Source: an uncultured Alcanivorax sp.
GTDB lineage: Bacteria; Pseudomonadota; Gammaproteobacteria; Pseudomonadales; Alcanivoracaceae
Assembly (NCBI RefSeq): GCF_947258575.1
Contig: NZ_CAMYIV010000002.1
Span: forward strand, 1-64,000
Length of the DNA: 64,000 nt
Direction of reading: 5' to 3'
Each line of letters opens with the position of its first letter. Position 1 is the stretch's first letter. Both the position numbers and the translations under genes were made by a program. Positions 30,531 to 39,350 of this stretch are shown here, piece by piece. The notes below the pieces were generated by a model. It had not been told where the DNA came from and did not search any database. It saw nothing but the letters and a program-made list of their open reading frames with translations.

Positions 30531-31751
30531 ATGCTGGAATCATTGCTTTCGTACCCGGACTTCTGGAAGTACGTCAGTATACCTTTTATCGCCGGTGCCG
30601 TAGGGTGGATCACCAACTGGATGGCCGTCAAAATGACGTTCTATCCACTGGAATTCATTGGTATTCGGCCCATTTTCGGCTGGCAGGGGATCATTCCCTC
30701 CAAGGTCGAGAAGATGGCAGGTATAGTTGTCGACAAGGCCCTTTCCAAACTGGGCAGTCTGGACGAGTTCTTTCGCGAGATGGAGCCGGAAAAGATATCC
30801 GCCCACCTCACCCGCACCATCCAGCTACGAATTGAAGAGTACACCGACGAGGTGATGACCGAGCGCAATGCTGTGCTCTGGGAGAATCTGCCTCTGTTGG
30901 TGCGCAAGCGTGTCTACGCCCGCGCACGCCGGGCAATTCCAGCGGTCATGGACAATGTGGTTGATGACATCAGCCGCAATCTGGACAGCCTGGTGGACAT
31001 GAAGCACATGGTCATCACCCAGATGAGCGAAGACAAAGCGCTCATGGTGCAGATGTTCCAGGAAGTGGGTGATCCTGAATTTCGTTTCATTACCAATTCC
31101 GGTTTCTACTTCGGTTTCCTGTTCGGTCTGATTCAGGTGCCGGTGTTCATCTTTGTGCCGGAAAACTGGGTGCTGCCGTTCTTTGGTTTTATCGTTGGTA
31201 TTGCCACCAACTGGCTGGCTCTCAACCTGATTTTCCGACCGCTCAATCCGGTGAAAATCGGCCCTTTCCGCATTCAGGGGCTGTTCCTGAAGCGGCAGAA
31301 GGATGTGGCCGAATCCTTCGCGCGCCTTGCGACGGATGAAGTGATCACCCTACGCAATATCATGTACCAGGTGGTTAACGGCCCCCGTGGAGATCGCACC
31401 AAGGCCCTGATCAAACGCCATCTCAAGCCACTGCTCAATGGTGGTGTGGTGCGCACGGCTGCCCAGTTGACGGTGGGCCCTGAGGGTTACGCGGATCTCA
31501 AGAAAGCGGTAGAAGACAAAGCAGTGGATCTTGCCGTGGAGCCGTTTGAAGATCAGGGCTTCAACAAAGAGCGGGGCCTGATTGTCGAGAGGCTCATGGC
31601 TGAACGGATGCAGGCGCTCAGCTCGGAAGAATTCCAGGACCTGCTGCGGCCGGCCTTCCAGGAAGATGAGTGGATTCTGATCGTGGTAGGCGGCTTTCTG
31701 GGTGCCATGGCCGGGGTCGGGCAGCTGCTGTTCATGTTCGGAGCGGCCTGA
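30531..31751 (+). CDS. DUF445 family membrane protein
   Basis: The 406-residue product starts at ATG 30531. The N-terminal segment IPFIAGAVGWITNWMAVKM (about 16-34) and the paired central stretch with FIVGIATNWLALNLIF (about 219-234) are the two halves of the DUF445 repeat. A final membrane segment lies near the C-terminus (ILIVVGGFLGAMAGVGQLLF). Members are membrane proteins of unknown role. The stop overlaps the next gene's ATG, so the two are coupled. Confidence 0.85.
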   Translation: MLESLLSYPDFWKYVSIPFIAGAVGWITNWMAVKMTFYPLEFIGIRPIFGWQGIIPSKVEKMAGIVVDKALSKLGSLDEFFREMEPEKISAHLTRTIQLRIEEYTDEVMTERNAVLWENLPLLVRKRVYARARRAIPAVMDNVVDDISRNLDSLVDMKHMVITQMSEDKALMVQMFQEVGDPEFRFITNSGFYFGFLFGLIQVPVFIFVPENWVLPFFGFIVGIATNWLALNLIFRPLNPVKIGPFRIQGLFLKRQKDVAESFARLATDEVITLRNIMYQVVNGPRGDRTKALIKRHLKPLLNGGVVRTAAQLTVGPEGYADLKKAVEDKAVDLAVEPFEDQGFNKERGLIVERLMAERMQALSSEEFQDLLRPAFQEDEWILIVVGGFLGAMAGVGQLLFMFGAA

Positions 31752-32068
31752 TGGAAACGCTGCAGATAGATATAGCCACTCTGGGGTGGCTGCTGTTTGC
31801 AGCGGCGGGAGCGTCTTCTCTGCTGACCCTGACCCTCATGGGCTTGATTGGCCATTTTTATCTGGGGCCCAAAATTGAACGCAAGGTGGATCGCCGTCTT
31901 GAAGAGGGTGCCAACCAGTTGGAAGAGCGCCTGAGGAAGCGGATTGTCGATCTGCTTACCGGCCGCTCCCGGGAAGTGATCCGCAACAGCGCCCGGGATC
32001 TGGCCCGGGGCATGGGCCTGATCGGCAATCGGCGGCCGGATGATAATGATGATCTGGATGAACAGTAG
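31751..32068 (+). CDS. Small single-span membrane protein B
   Basis: The 105-residue product overlaps the DUF445 gene by 1 bp (TGATG). One membrane segment (about 10-34) is followed by GHFYLGPKIERKVDRRLEEG and a charged helical tail ending in NDDLDEQ. Its layout matches the product at 28996: a short periplasmic start, a single span, FYxxPxxxx, then a coiled coil with REVIRNSARDLARG near the end. Function unknown; the coupling suggests it works with the DUF445 protein. Confidence 0.75.
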   Translation: METLQIDIATLGWLLFAAAGASSLLTLTLMGLIGHFYLGPKIERKVDRRLEEGANQLEERLRKRIVDLLTGRSREVIRNSARDLARGMGLIGNRRPDDNDDLDEQ

Positions 32069-32233
32069 CCTGATCTGATGAGAAATTGATCACATAAACG
32101 ATCATTGAGCAATTGTCAGACAAACCTGTGCAAACCTGCTTTACTACCCCCCTATAATTTACTCCTTCGCGTTGATGCCGTTGCTTGTTGCTGCGCTGCA
32201 TCTGCTCGTGGAATTACCTTCGGAGTTTGGATC

Positions 32234-32698
32234 ATGTCCGACGATAAGCAGAACGAAAAAGAAGAGCGGAATCCTAGCCCGCTGAAGGCTCTTAGTGGAG
32301 CTTCACGAGATATTCGCAAGTATACCCACCAGATCTGGCTTGCCGGTCTGGGGGCGTTCGCACGGGCCGAGGAAGAGGGTAGCGGCTTTTTTGATGCCCT
32401 GGTTGAAGCAGGCCGAGAAGTGGAACGTCACACCAAGGACAAGACCGAGTCCCGGGTGGAAGAGATTAAGGAACGGGTTCGCCATCATACCGGCGAGACC
32501 ATGGACAAGATGGAGAAGGCCTTCGACGATCGCCTGAACAAGGCGTTGTCCCGCTTGGGGCTCCCCAACAAACGGGAAGTCGAAGAGCTGGAGAAACGGG
32601 TTCACGAGCTTACCAGTGCACTGAGCAAAGCCGAGGAAGATGTCAGTGCTTCCTCTGAATCCGACACTCCAAAACGCCGCAGCCGCAAGAAGAGCTGA
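32234..32698 (+). CDS. Phasin family protein (PHA granule-associated)
   Basis: Phasins coat polyhydroxyalkanoate granules. The 154 residues from ATG 32234 have the phasin core IRKYTHQIWLAGLGAFARAEEEG (split, about 29-51), amphipathic helices to about residue 110, a short coiled coil with REVEELEKRVHEL (about 113-126), and a small basic tail PKRRSRKKS. The tail is much shorter than in PhaF, so it is closer to PhaI. No PHA synthase gene is in the window. A strong terminator follows. Confidence 0.85.
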   Translation: MSDDKQNEKEERNPSPLKALSGASRDIRKYTHQIWLAGLGAFARAEEEGSGFFDALVEAGREVERHTKDKTESRVEEIKERVRHHTGETMDKMEKAFDDRLNKALSRLGLPNKREVEELEKRVHELTSALSKAEEDVSASSESDTPKRRSRKKS

Positions 32699-32752
32699 GG
32701 CGTCCAAACAGTGTTGTAGCGCACACCGCTAACCCCTTAGTGGTGTCTTTTG

Positions 32753-32782
32753 ACGGGTACCCCCTTGGTACCCGTTTTTTTT
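32753..32782 (+). terminator. Terminator after the phasin gene
   Basis: A 9-bp perfect stem (ACGGGTACC with GGTACCCGT) has a 5-base loop and is followed by eight T residues. Confidence 0.9.
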
Positions 32783-32984
32783 ATGTTCGAAATAAGCTCT
32801 CTCGCGACGAAGCGTCGCCCAGGCAGGATATCCATAGGTACAGACGCTCTGTCTCAGTGACCGTTGGTGAGGGATGCTTTCATCGCGGGTGCGGCCCTGA
32901 TTGACTCGGAACGACTGTGCCACGCTGTCACCCTTGGTAACGTCTTCATGCCCCAATTTTGTTCACAGGTTTCTGTCAATGGGC

Positions 32985-33603
32985 TTTTTCTGCAATAAAA
33001 TATGACAAACCCGTGAATAGCTCATAAAAAACAGCGTAACTACATGAAATATAATGAATTTATTGATTGGTTAAAAAATGGGCATGTCGTCAATAGCCGT
33101 GAAAAACCGGTGAGATAGGGCGGTTGTGTACCGGCTATGCACAGGGTTATCCACAGCTTCTGTGGAAAAGAATTCAGAAGTTAGGATTGTGCCGATGTGT
33201 GGTAATGATCGGCTAGCTGAACGGCCTGCTTACGACAAGAAAATGGCGTTTTTACACAAGGCTGTTATCGGACGCATGCAACTGGCTGTCATCCGGTTGT
33301 CACCTGGCATGGCTAAAAAATCACCGCTAAGTTGCTGAGAATAATAAGATTTACGATATGTGTAATTATCCACCATTAAGTGAGAAAGGCCTTTTGCCGG
33401 GGGCTACAGACGGTTCTTCTCAGCTTTTCCACAATTTTATCCACAGAATTTGTGAGTAATCCCCTGTGATTGTGCTGATGCGCTCCGAGAGTTGAGGAAA
33501 GTGTCAATCCCTGTCCTGGTGGAAAATCATGCAAACAGCTGAAGTGCTTGCTATAAGAGGGCTGTAGAGTGTTTTCCTGAGGTCCTGCACAGAGTTGTCC
33601 ACA
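32985..33603. other. Candidate replication origin / DnaA-box cluster
   Basis: A 1.35-kb stretch (32699-34045) carries no credible gene. Within it an AT-rich segment (about 32990-33085) is followed by a cluster of DnaA boxes: TTATCCACA at 33147 and 33437 (perfect); TTTTCCACA at 33425 and, inverted, at 33161; TTATCCACC at 33366; TTGTCCACA at 33595. Six near-consensus boxes in about 460 bp beside AT-rich DNA is the plan of an oriC. Against this, dnaA, dnaN, gidA and rpmH are absent, and gene direction on the two sides does not diverge from it. A DnaA-titrating locus is the main alternative. Confidence 0.55.
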
Positions 33604-33840
33604 GAGCATGGGGATAGTTGTTGGGGTGTGGAAGAATTATCTCTGTTGTGCGTTGGTGCAGGACGTTGTCCAGCGCGGCTGGTTATGGGGGTGGGGTTTG
33701 TGTTGCGAGACGTCTGCCAAAGGCAAATTGCTCTCCCGGGTGCCGCGTGAGCGAGGAGAATAACGTGCTGCATGATTCCTCTCCCTCAAGGCCGAGATGA
33801 GTCTCTAAATGGCCGCAAGCACCGGCGGCTTCCTGGATGT

Positions 33841-33876
33841 GGTGTGCAGTTCGCCTTGGGCCCAGTGCACACTACG
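33841..33876. repeat. Single unit of the GTAGGGTGC inverted repeat family
   Basis: GTGTGCAGTTCGCCTTGGGC followed by CCAGTGCACACTACG resembles the right arm of the element at 10031-10114. No left arm is present. Confidence 0.65.
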
Positions 33877-33996
33877 CAATGCGTGGCGTCGGTGATCCAG
33901 ATCTGAGGTTCGGTATCCGAAAGGGGGCGAGGGGCAAGACGCTCGAATTCTTACCCGGGAGCGGGTCGTTTGCGTTCCCGCTAGTCCATGATGAAC

Positions 33997-34031
33997 AAAA
34001 AAAAAGGGTGCCCGAAGGCACCCCTTTTTTT
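33997..34031 (-). terminator. Terminator of the atu-region acyl-CoA synthetase
   Basis: Nine A residues, a 7-bp stem GGGTGCC-CGAA-GGCACCC and seven T residues make a bidirectional terminator 14 bases beyond the stop of the minus-strand gene. Confidence 0.9.
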
Positions 34032-34045
34032 CAGCAAGAGAAAGA

Positions 34046-35875
34046 TCAGAAACGGTGCTCGCCGTTATCGATGCTTTCCTGACTCTCCTTGTCCAGCTGC
34101 TGGTAGCAGTTGGCCTTGGGAAGCAATACGTAGACCGCATTGTCCTGCTGGCTCAGGTCGTACTTCTGCTCTTTCAGTTTGTTCTTCTGGTGCTTGAAGG
34201 TGCCAGTGGTCTCCATGGCCTGCTCGTTGATACGCAGGAACACGGGAATGGCGTAATGGGGCAGCTCACGCTTCAGGTAGGCACACAGCCCCTGGAAGTC
34301 GAATTCGCTGTGGTGGCAGGTCAGGCGAACCTGTGCCATGCCGGCCCGGCCATTGGTGTTGGGGATTTCTACCCCGTAGACCACGGACTCCTGAATGCCG
34401 TCATAGCCATCCAGAATCTGCTCTACTTCGGTGGTGGACACGTTTTCGCCTTTCCAGCGGAAGGTGTCACCCAGACGGTCCACGAACTGCGCATGGCGGA
34501 AGCCGATATCGCGCATCATGTCACCGGTGTTGAACCAGGCATCGCCTTTCTTGAAGACGTCACGGAAGATGGACTTCTCGGTCTTCTCCGGGTCGGTGTA
34601 ACCGTCGAACGGCGTCTTGTCGGTGATCTCGCCGAGCATCAGGCCGGATTCGCCTTTGCCCACCTTGATCATGTTGCCATTGCTGTCGCGTACCGGCTCG
34701 TCCCGTTCCTTGTCGTATTTGACGATGGCATAGCTGACCGGAGAGAAACCTACGGTGTTGTCGAAGTTGAACACATTGGTAAAGGCCACGTTGCCTTCGG
34801 AAGAGGCATACAGCTCTACCACGCGGTCAATGCCGAAACGATCCTTGAACTCTTTCCAGATGCTCGGGCGCAGGCCGTTGCCGACAATGGTATGAACCTT
34901 GTTGTCCTGGTCGTTGGGCTTTTCCGGTTGTTCGTGCAGGTAGCGACACAGTTCGCCCACATAACCGAACGCGGTACAGCCGTGGCGGCGGATATCTTCC
35001 CAGAAGCCGCTGGCGGAGAACTTGCGCGCCAGTACCAGTGTGCCGGCAGGGGCCAGCACAGACGCCCAGCAGATGACCATGCCGGTGGCGTGGTAGAAGG
35101 GCAGGGTAGTGTAAAGGCGATCGTCAGCGTTAAGACGCACCGCTGAATAACCGAAGCCACCGTAGGCTTTTTCCCAGCGACCGTGGTTGAACACTACGGC
35201 CTTGGGCAGGCCAGTGGTGCCGGAGGTATAAATATAGAACAGCGGATCGCGCAGGAAAGTCTGCTTGCTGGAAGCCGGGTTCTCGCTGGAGCAGTCCTTG
35301 ATTTCGCTGGCCAGGTTCTTGTAGCTGGCGGGAGCCTCACCCGGGTTTTCCAGAGTGTCCTGGTCGGCGAAGAAAAAGAAATTGTCCTTCAGGTCCAGGT
35401 CGCCACGGATCTCTTCCACGGCGTCTACCAATTCCTCACCAATAATGGCGGCCTTGGGTTTCACCAGATTGAAAGAATGGACCAGTACCTTGCCACGCTG
35501 GGAAGTATTGATCAGCGCAGCGCAGACGCCCAGTTTTGCACAGGCGGCTACAGTGACGAGCAGTTCCGGGCGGTTTTCGATGTTGACGGCGATAGTGTCG
35601 CCTTTTTTCAGGCCGATGGAGGCCAGGTAATCTGCCAGTCGGTTAGCCCAGGCATTGAACTGCTTGTAGGTAAGCTCGGTGTCTTCGTAGATCAGGGCGG
35701 CGCCGTTGGGGTTCATGCCGGTGGCTCGCTCGATGGCCATGCCCAGCCCCAGAGGCTTGGTCGTGTCAGTGATCTTGGCCATCCGCGAGCCCTTGATCAG
35801 GCCTGGCAGATTGCTGACCACCTCGGGAACCTTGGACAGAAGCTTGGGCAACGTGATGATGTCGGCGTTGCTCAT
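34046..35875 (-). CDS. Long-chain acyl-CoA synthetase, FATP/ACSVL type
   Basis: It activates fatty acids, or here possibly terpenoid acids such as citronellate and geranate, to CoA thioesters. From ATG 35875 (GGAG 8 bases before) the product is 609 residues. The AMP-binding motif YIYTSGTTGLPKAV (about 206-219), GNGLRPSIW (about 317) and the later FVDRLGDTFRWKGENV (about 466) mark an adenylate-forming enzyme of the FATP branch. It is downstream of atuF on the same strand, with about 300 bp between, and could fill the AtuH role. That role is inferred from position; a general fatty-acid substrate is equally possible. Confidence 0.82.
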   Translation of the reverse strand: MSNADIITLPKLLSKVPEVVSNLPGLIKGSRMAKITDTTKPLGLGMAIERATGMNPNGAALIYEDTELTYKQFNAWANRLADYLASIGLKKGDTIAVNIENRPELLVTVAACAKLGVCAALINTSQRGKVLVHSFNLVKPKAAIIGEELVDAVEEIRGDLDLKDNFFFFADQDTLENPGEAPASYKNLASEIKDCSSENPASSKQTFLRDPLFYIYTSGTTGLPKAVVFNHGRWEKAYGGFGYSAVRLNADDRLYTTLPFYHATGMVICWASVLAPAGTLVLARKFSASGFWEDIRRHGCTAFGYVGELCRYLHEQPEKPNDQDNKVHTIVGNGLRPSIWKEFKDRFGIDRVVELYASSEGNVAFTNVFNFDNTVGFSPVSYAIVKYDKERDEPVRDSNGNMIKVGKGESGLMLGEITDKTPFDGYTDPEKTEKSIFRDVFKKGDAWFNTGDMMRDIGFRHAQFVDRLGDTFRWKGENVSTTEVEQILDGYDGIQESVVYGVEIPNTNGRAGMAQVRLTCHHSEFDFQGLCAYLKRELPHYAIPVFLRINEQAMETTGTFKHQKNKLKEQKYDLSQQDNAVYVLLPKANCYQQLDKESQESIDNGEHRF

Positions 35876-36176
35876 AGGATCTCCATTAGTCTGTGTTCTT
35901 GGAAGGCGCCCAGGCACAAAACACCACAGGATGAGTCGATACAGGCCAGTCATTCGATCACGGCATGTAAGCGGTTATCCGAAGGCTGTTCAGCCGGGAA
36001 CCCAGTATTGGCAAGCGGGCGCTTACCTTAACCGTAGCACCAGGGCAGGGCAAGAGCCTTGCCCGGCCGCAGTGCCAGGGCAGATTGCGGCGGTCCGTTT
36101 TGGCCTTATCTGCCCGGTGCAAACTATTGAATCACAGTGGAGTGTCCCTCTCCGTTCGTAAAATGTCATTGACGGA

Positions 36177-38132
36177 TTATGACTCCGGGTTGTCCGCCTT
36201 GATGCTGACCAGTAGTTGCTGGCGTTTCACTTGACTGCCAACCGCTAGATCCGCTGATTCCACGGTGCCATCACAGTCCGCCTTGAGACTATGCTCCATC
36301 TTCATGGCTTCCATGATTACCAGCACCTGCCCCCGCTGCACGGCCTCACCGGCCTTCGCGCATACCTCGATCACTGCGCCATCCATGGGCGCGCGGATCT
36401 GGCCGGAGCCGGCCTGATCGCTGGCGCCCGCTGCGCTATGGGTAGCATCCTCGAAACAGACGCTGTGGCCTTGGCATTGCAGCCAGCTTTGCTTGCCATC
36501 CTGGAACATCTGGTAGCGCTGGCGAATGCCGTCAATGCTGGCCAGGCCCGGGCCCAGAGGCTCGATGTGGTGGTTGTTCTCGCCGACCATCAGCTCGGCA
36601 TGGTCATCGCGATAGCGGATATATACGGTTTGTTCGTGTTCACCACAGCGAAGCTGGACCGGTTGAGCCCCCAGGGTGCTGGAGTGCCAGCCACGTAGCT
36701 CGGCTGCCGGTGTCTCCACTTCACAGCGGAGCAGGGCGGCCAGGGCCCAGAGTTGGCTGGAAGGAGCCTCGCCGGCCATGCTGGCGTCGTCGGCAAAGTC
36801 CTGCCCAATGAATGCCGTGGTCGCTTCGCCCTGGGCAAATACCGGGTGACGCAGAATAGCGGCCAGGAAGGTCCGGTTATCCCGGACTCCCATCAATACG
36901 GTGTCCTCCACAGCACGGATCAGGCGTCGCCGGGCGTCTTCACGGCTATCGCCCACGGCAATGATCTTGGCCAGCATGGGGTCATAGTGGCTGCCCACCT
37001 CATAGCCTTCCGTCAGGCCGTGGTCGATGCGCACGCCATCGCCGCTGGCTGGCTGCCAGCACAGTACCGGGCCGGTCTGCGGCATGTAATTCTGCGCCGG
37101 GTCTTCCGCGTACAGGCGCACCTCCATGGCATGGCCGGTGAGCGTGACTTGGTCCTGGCTCAAGGGCAGGGGCTCGCCGCGAGCGACTTTGATCTGCCAG
37201 GCCACCAGGTCCAGGCCGGTGACCAACTCGGTAACCGGATGCTCCACCTGCAGGCGGGTGTTCATTTCCAGGAAGAAGAAATCACCTTCCGGCGCCAGCA
37301 GAAACTCCACCGTGCCGGCCCCCACATAGTTGCAGGCCTTGGCGGCATTGACCGCGGCTTCGCCCATTTGTTGGCGCAGGGCCTCGTCCACGGCCGGAGA
37401 GGGGGCCTCTTCCACCACCTTCTGGTGGCGACGTTGTATCGAACAGTCCCGCTCACCCAGATGGATAACGTTGCCATGGCGGTCGCCGAATACCTGGATT
37501 TCCACATGGCGTGGTTGCATTACGGCGCGCTCCAGAATCAACTCGTCGCTGCCGAAGGCACTTTTCGCTTCCTGCCGGGCGCTTTTCAGCTGGGCGGAAA
37601 TCTCGCTGGCATCGGTGACCACGCGCATGCCACGGCCGCCACCGCCGGCACTGGCCTTGATCATCAGCGGCAGGCCGATGCGTTCGGCTTCCTGCAGCAG
37701 GGTGGCGTCGCTTTGGTCTTCGCCTTCGTAGCCGGGAATGCAGGGCACGCCGGCTTCGATCATGGCGATCTTGGACAGGCGCTTGGAGCCCATCAAGTGG
37801 ATGGCATCTTCATCGGGGCCGATAAAGGTGATACCGGCATCCTTGCAGGCCTTGGAAAACCCGGCGTTTTCAGACAGAAAGCCATAGCCGGGATGCACCG
37901 CATCGGCGCCTGTCTTGCGACAGGCATCCAGCAGGGCATCCACATTCAGGTAGGAGGCGCTGGCCAGTGCCGGGCCTACACAGACGGCTTCGTCGGCCAG
38001 TTGGACGTGACGGGCACCGCCATCCGGCTCGGAATAGACCGCCACGGTCCGGTAGCCCAGAGACTGGGCAGTGGCGATAACCCGGCAGGCAATCTCGCCA
38101 CGGTTGGCAATCAGGATTTTTTCAAAGCTCAT
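36177..38132 (-). CDS. atuF: Geranyl-CoA carboxylase alpha (biotin) subunit
   Basis: The biotin carboxylase plus biotin carrier of an acyl-CoA carboxylase, paired with the carboxyltransferase at 40701. The 651 residues hold the biotin carboxylase domain (IANRGEIACRV, about 8-18), ATP-grasp with KASAGGGGRGMR (about 159-170), and a C-terminal carrier with EAMKMEHS whose biotinylated Lys is 611. The same enzyme type serves methylcrotonyl-CoA (LiuD) and geranyl-CoA (AtuF). The atuA and atuB neighbours point to geranyl-CoA and citronellol/geraniol breakdown, as in Pseudomonas; substrate choice is inferred from context. Confidence 0.82.
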   Translation of the reverse strand: MSFEKILIANRGEIACRVIATAQSLGYRTVAVYSEPDGGARHVQLADEAVCVGPALASASYLNVDALLDACRKTGADAVHPGYGFLSENAGFSKACKDAGITFIGPDEDAIHLMGSKRLSKIAMIEAGVPCIPGYEGEDQSDATLLQEAERIGLPLMIKASAGGGGRGMRVVTDASEISAQLKSARQEAKSAFGSDELILERAVMQPRHVEIQVFGDRHGNVIHLGERDCSIQRRHQKVVEEAPSPAVDEALRQQMGEAAVNAAKACNYVGAGTVEFLLAPEGDFFFLEMNTRLQVEHPVTELVTGLDLVAWQIKVARGEPLPLSQDQVTLTGHAMEVRLYAEDPAQNYMPQTGPVLCWQPASGDGVRIDHGLTEGYEVGSHYDPMLAKIIAVGDSREDARRRLIRAVEDTVLMGVRDNRTFLAAILRHPVFAQGEATTAFIGQDFADDASMAGEAPSSQLWALAALLRCEVETPAAELRGWHSSTLGAQPVQLRCGEHEQTVYIRYRDDHAELMVGENNHHIEPLGPGLASIDGIRQRYQMFQDGKQSWLQCQGHSVCFEDATHSAAGASDQAGSGQIRAPMDGAVIEVCAKAGEAVQRGQVLVIMEAMKMEHSLKADCDGTVESADLAVGSQVKRQQLLVSIKADNPES

Positions 38133-38177
38133 TGTGGTTCCTTACCGGTGTTTGGGCCCGGTGGTCGTGATGCTTTT

Positions 38178-38322
38178 TCACCACAGAGGGCACAGAGTTC
38201 GCAGAGAAAAAACAATCTGATTCGGTTGCGCTTCAAGTGCCCACGCTCCCGAAGTCCCTCGGTGTTTTGTCTGCTTATGGTTTTACTCAGTGAACTCTGT
38301 GTCCTCTGTGGTAAATCAATCT
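38178..38322. repeat. CCACAGAGG inverted repeat between atuF and atuE
   Basis: The arms CACCACAGAGGGCACAGAG (from 38180) and CTCTGTGTCCTCTGTGGTAA (38294-38313) face each other with about 95 bp between. Repeats of this CCACAGAGGACACAGAG form are known from many unrelated genomes. The element fills the atuF-atuE gap. Confidence 0.8.
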
Positions 38323-38323
38323 T

Positions 38324-39133
38324 TTAGTTGTTCCAGGACGCAGGGCGTTTTTGTACGAACGCCATGGTGCCTTCCTGGCCTTCTTCGCTGTTCACGGCGG
38401 CGGCGAAATCCTTCGCCGCCTGGTCCAGCAACACCTCCATGGGTTCATGGCCCACGTTCAGCACCAGCTGTTTGGTCACCCGGTTGGCATGGGGTGCGCA
38501 TTTGCGCACCGCTTTCAGGGTGTCTTGCAGCAGGACATCCAGGCCGTCTGCGTCAGCTGCCACTTCGTGAACGATGCCCAGTCGCCGGGCTTCTTCGCCC
38601 TGGAAGCGGATGCCGGTGAGGGCCAGCCGCCGGGCCTGGGTCAGGCCGATGCGCTCTACGACAAAGGGGGCGATCTGGGCGGGAATCACCCCCAGGCCGG
38701 TTTCCGGCAGGCCGAAGGTGGCGCCAGTGTGAGCGATGGCCACATCGGAGATGCAGGCCAGACCAAACCCGCCGCCCAGTACCGCGCCTTCCAGCACGGT
38801 AATCAGCACCTGGGGCTGATGATTAGCGGCGGTGATCATTTCCCCGAAACGGCGATTCAGTTTCTCAAAGGCATCGCTGTCGCCGCTGGCAGCCTGCTGG
38901 CGTGCGCCGGCCATATCCTTGATATCGCCGCCGGCACAGAAGTGACCTCCAGCGCCACGCAGCACGATGGCGCGCACGCCGGTGTCATCCTTCACCGCTT
39001 CGAACACCGCCATCAACTCGTTGACCATGGTCAGACTCATGGCGTTGCGGCTGTCGGGGCGGTTCAGGGTGATATGCAGAACCGGGCCGTCCTGGTTCAG
39101 CTGTAAGGTGTCTGTTTTCGGTAGCGTCATCAT
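38324..39133 (-). CDS. atuE: Isohexenylglutaconyl-CoA hydratase
   Basis: A crotonase-family hydratase of 269 residues, predicted to hydrate the product of geranyl-CoA carboxylase. The oxyanion-hole segments are RDSRNAMSL-type (about 24-34), AGGHFCAGGDIKDM (about 61-74) and VLGGGFGLACISDVAIA (about 115-131), with a catalytic-type Glu in LPETGLGVIP. Order after the carboxylase and acyl-CoA dehydrogenase genes matches atuE. The close relative LiuC (methylglutaconyl-CoA hydratase) cannot be excluded by sequence alone. Confidence 0.8.
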   Translation of the reverse strand: MMTLPKTDTLQLNQDGPVLHITLNRPDSRNAMSLTMVNELMAVFEAVKDDTGVRAIVLRGAGGHFCAGGDIKDMAGARQQAASGDSDAFEKLNRRFGEMITAANHQPQVLITVLEGAVLGGGFGLACISDVAIAHTGATFGLPETGLGVIPAQIAPFVVERIGLTQARRLALTGIRFQGEEARRLGIVHEVAADADGLDVLLQDTLKAVRKCAPHANRVTKQLVLNVGHEPMEVLLDQAAKDFAAAVNSEEGQEGTMAFVQKRPASWNN

Positions 39134-39162
39134 GCGCTCCTCTCAACATGTCTACAGGGCCG

Positions 39163-39323
39163 CTGTAGGAGCGCCGCTTGAGGCGCGAACAGAATATGAG
39201 TTGCGAGGCGCGAGTTACGAGGCCCGAAAACCTGAAACACGATGGTTCGGTTGTGCATTTCGCTTCTCGTAACTCGCTTCTCGCTCCTGGGTTTTCGCGG
39301 CTCAAGCGCCGCTCCTACAGCGG
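39163..39323. repeat. REPIN with NNNCGAG heptads inside, between atuE and atuD
   Basis: The outer facing REPs (CTGTAGGAGCGCCGCTTGAG at 39163 and its partner ending at 39323) enclose two inverted runs of 7-mers with CGAG, such as TTGCGAG, GCGCGAG, TTACGAG on the left and AAGCGAG, TTACGAG in the reverse sense on the right. It is a nested element: REPIN outside, heptad array inside. Confidence 0.8.
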
Positions 39324-39350
39324 GCAGTATTCCGGGGCCGGGGTGTCCTG

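Noticed and set aside
33000-33070. A dif/XerCD site in the gene-free region
   Set aside because: The AT-rich stretch does not match the 28-bp dif consensus in its arms; the DnaA boxes argue for a different function.
33126-33338. Small ORFs in the gap 32700-34040
   Set aside because: No ribosome-binding sites, composition unlike neighbouring genes, and they overlap the DnaA-box cluster.
36753-38327. A 524-residue plus-strand ORF over atuF
   Set aside because: Antisense shadow of the biotin carboxylase gene; its end runs into the CCACAGAGG repeat.
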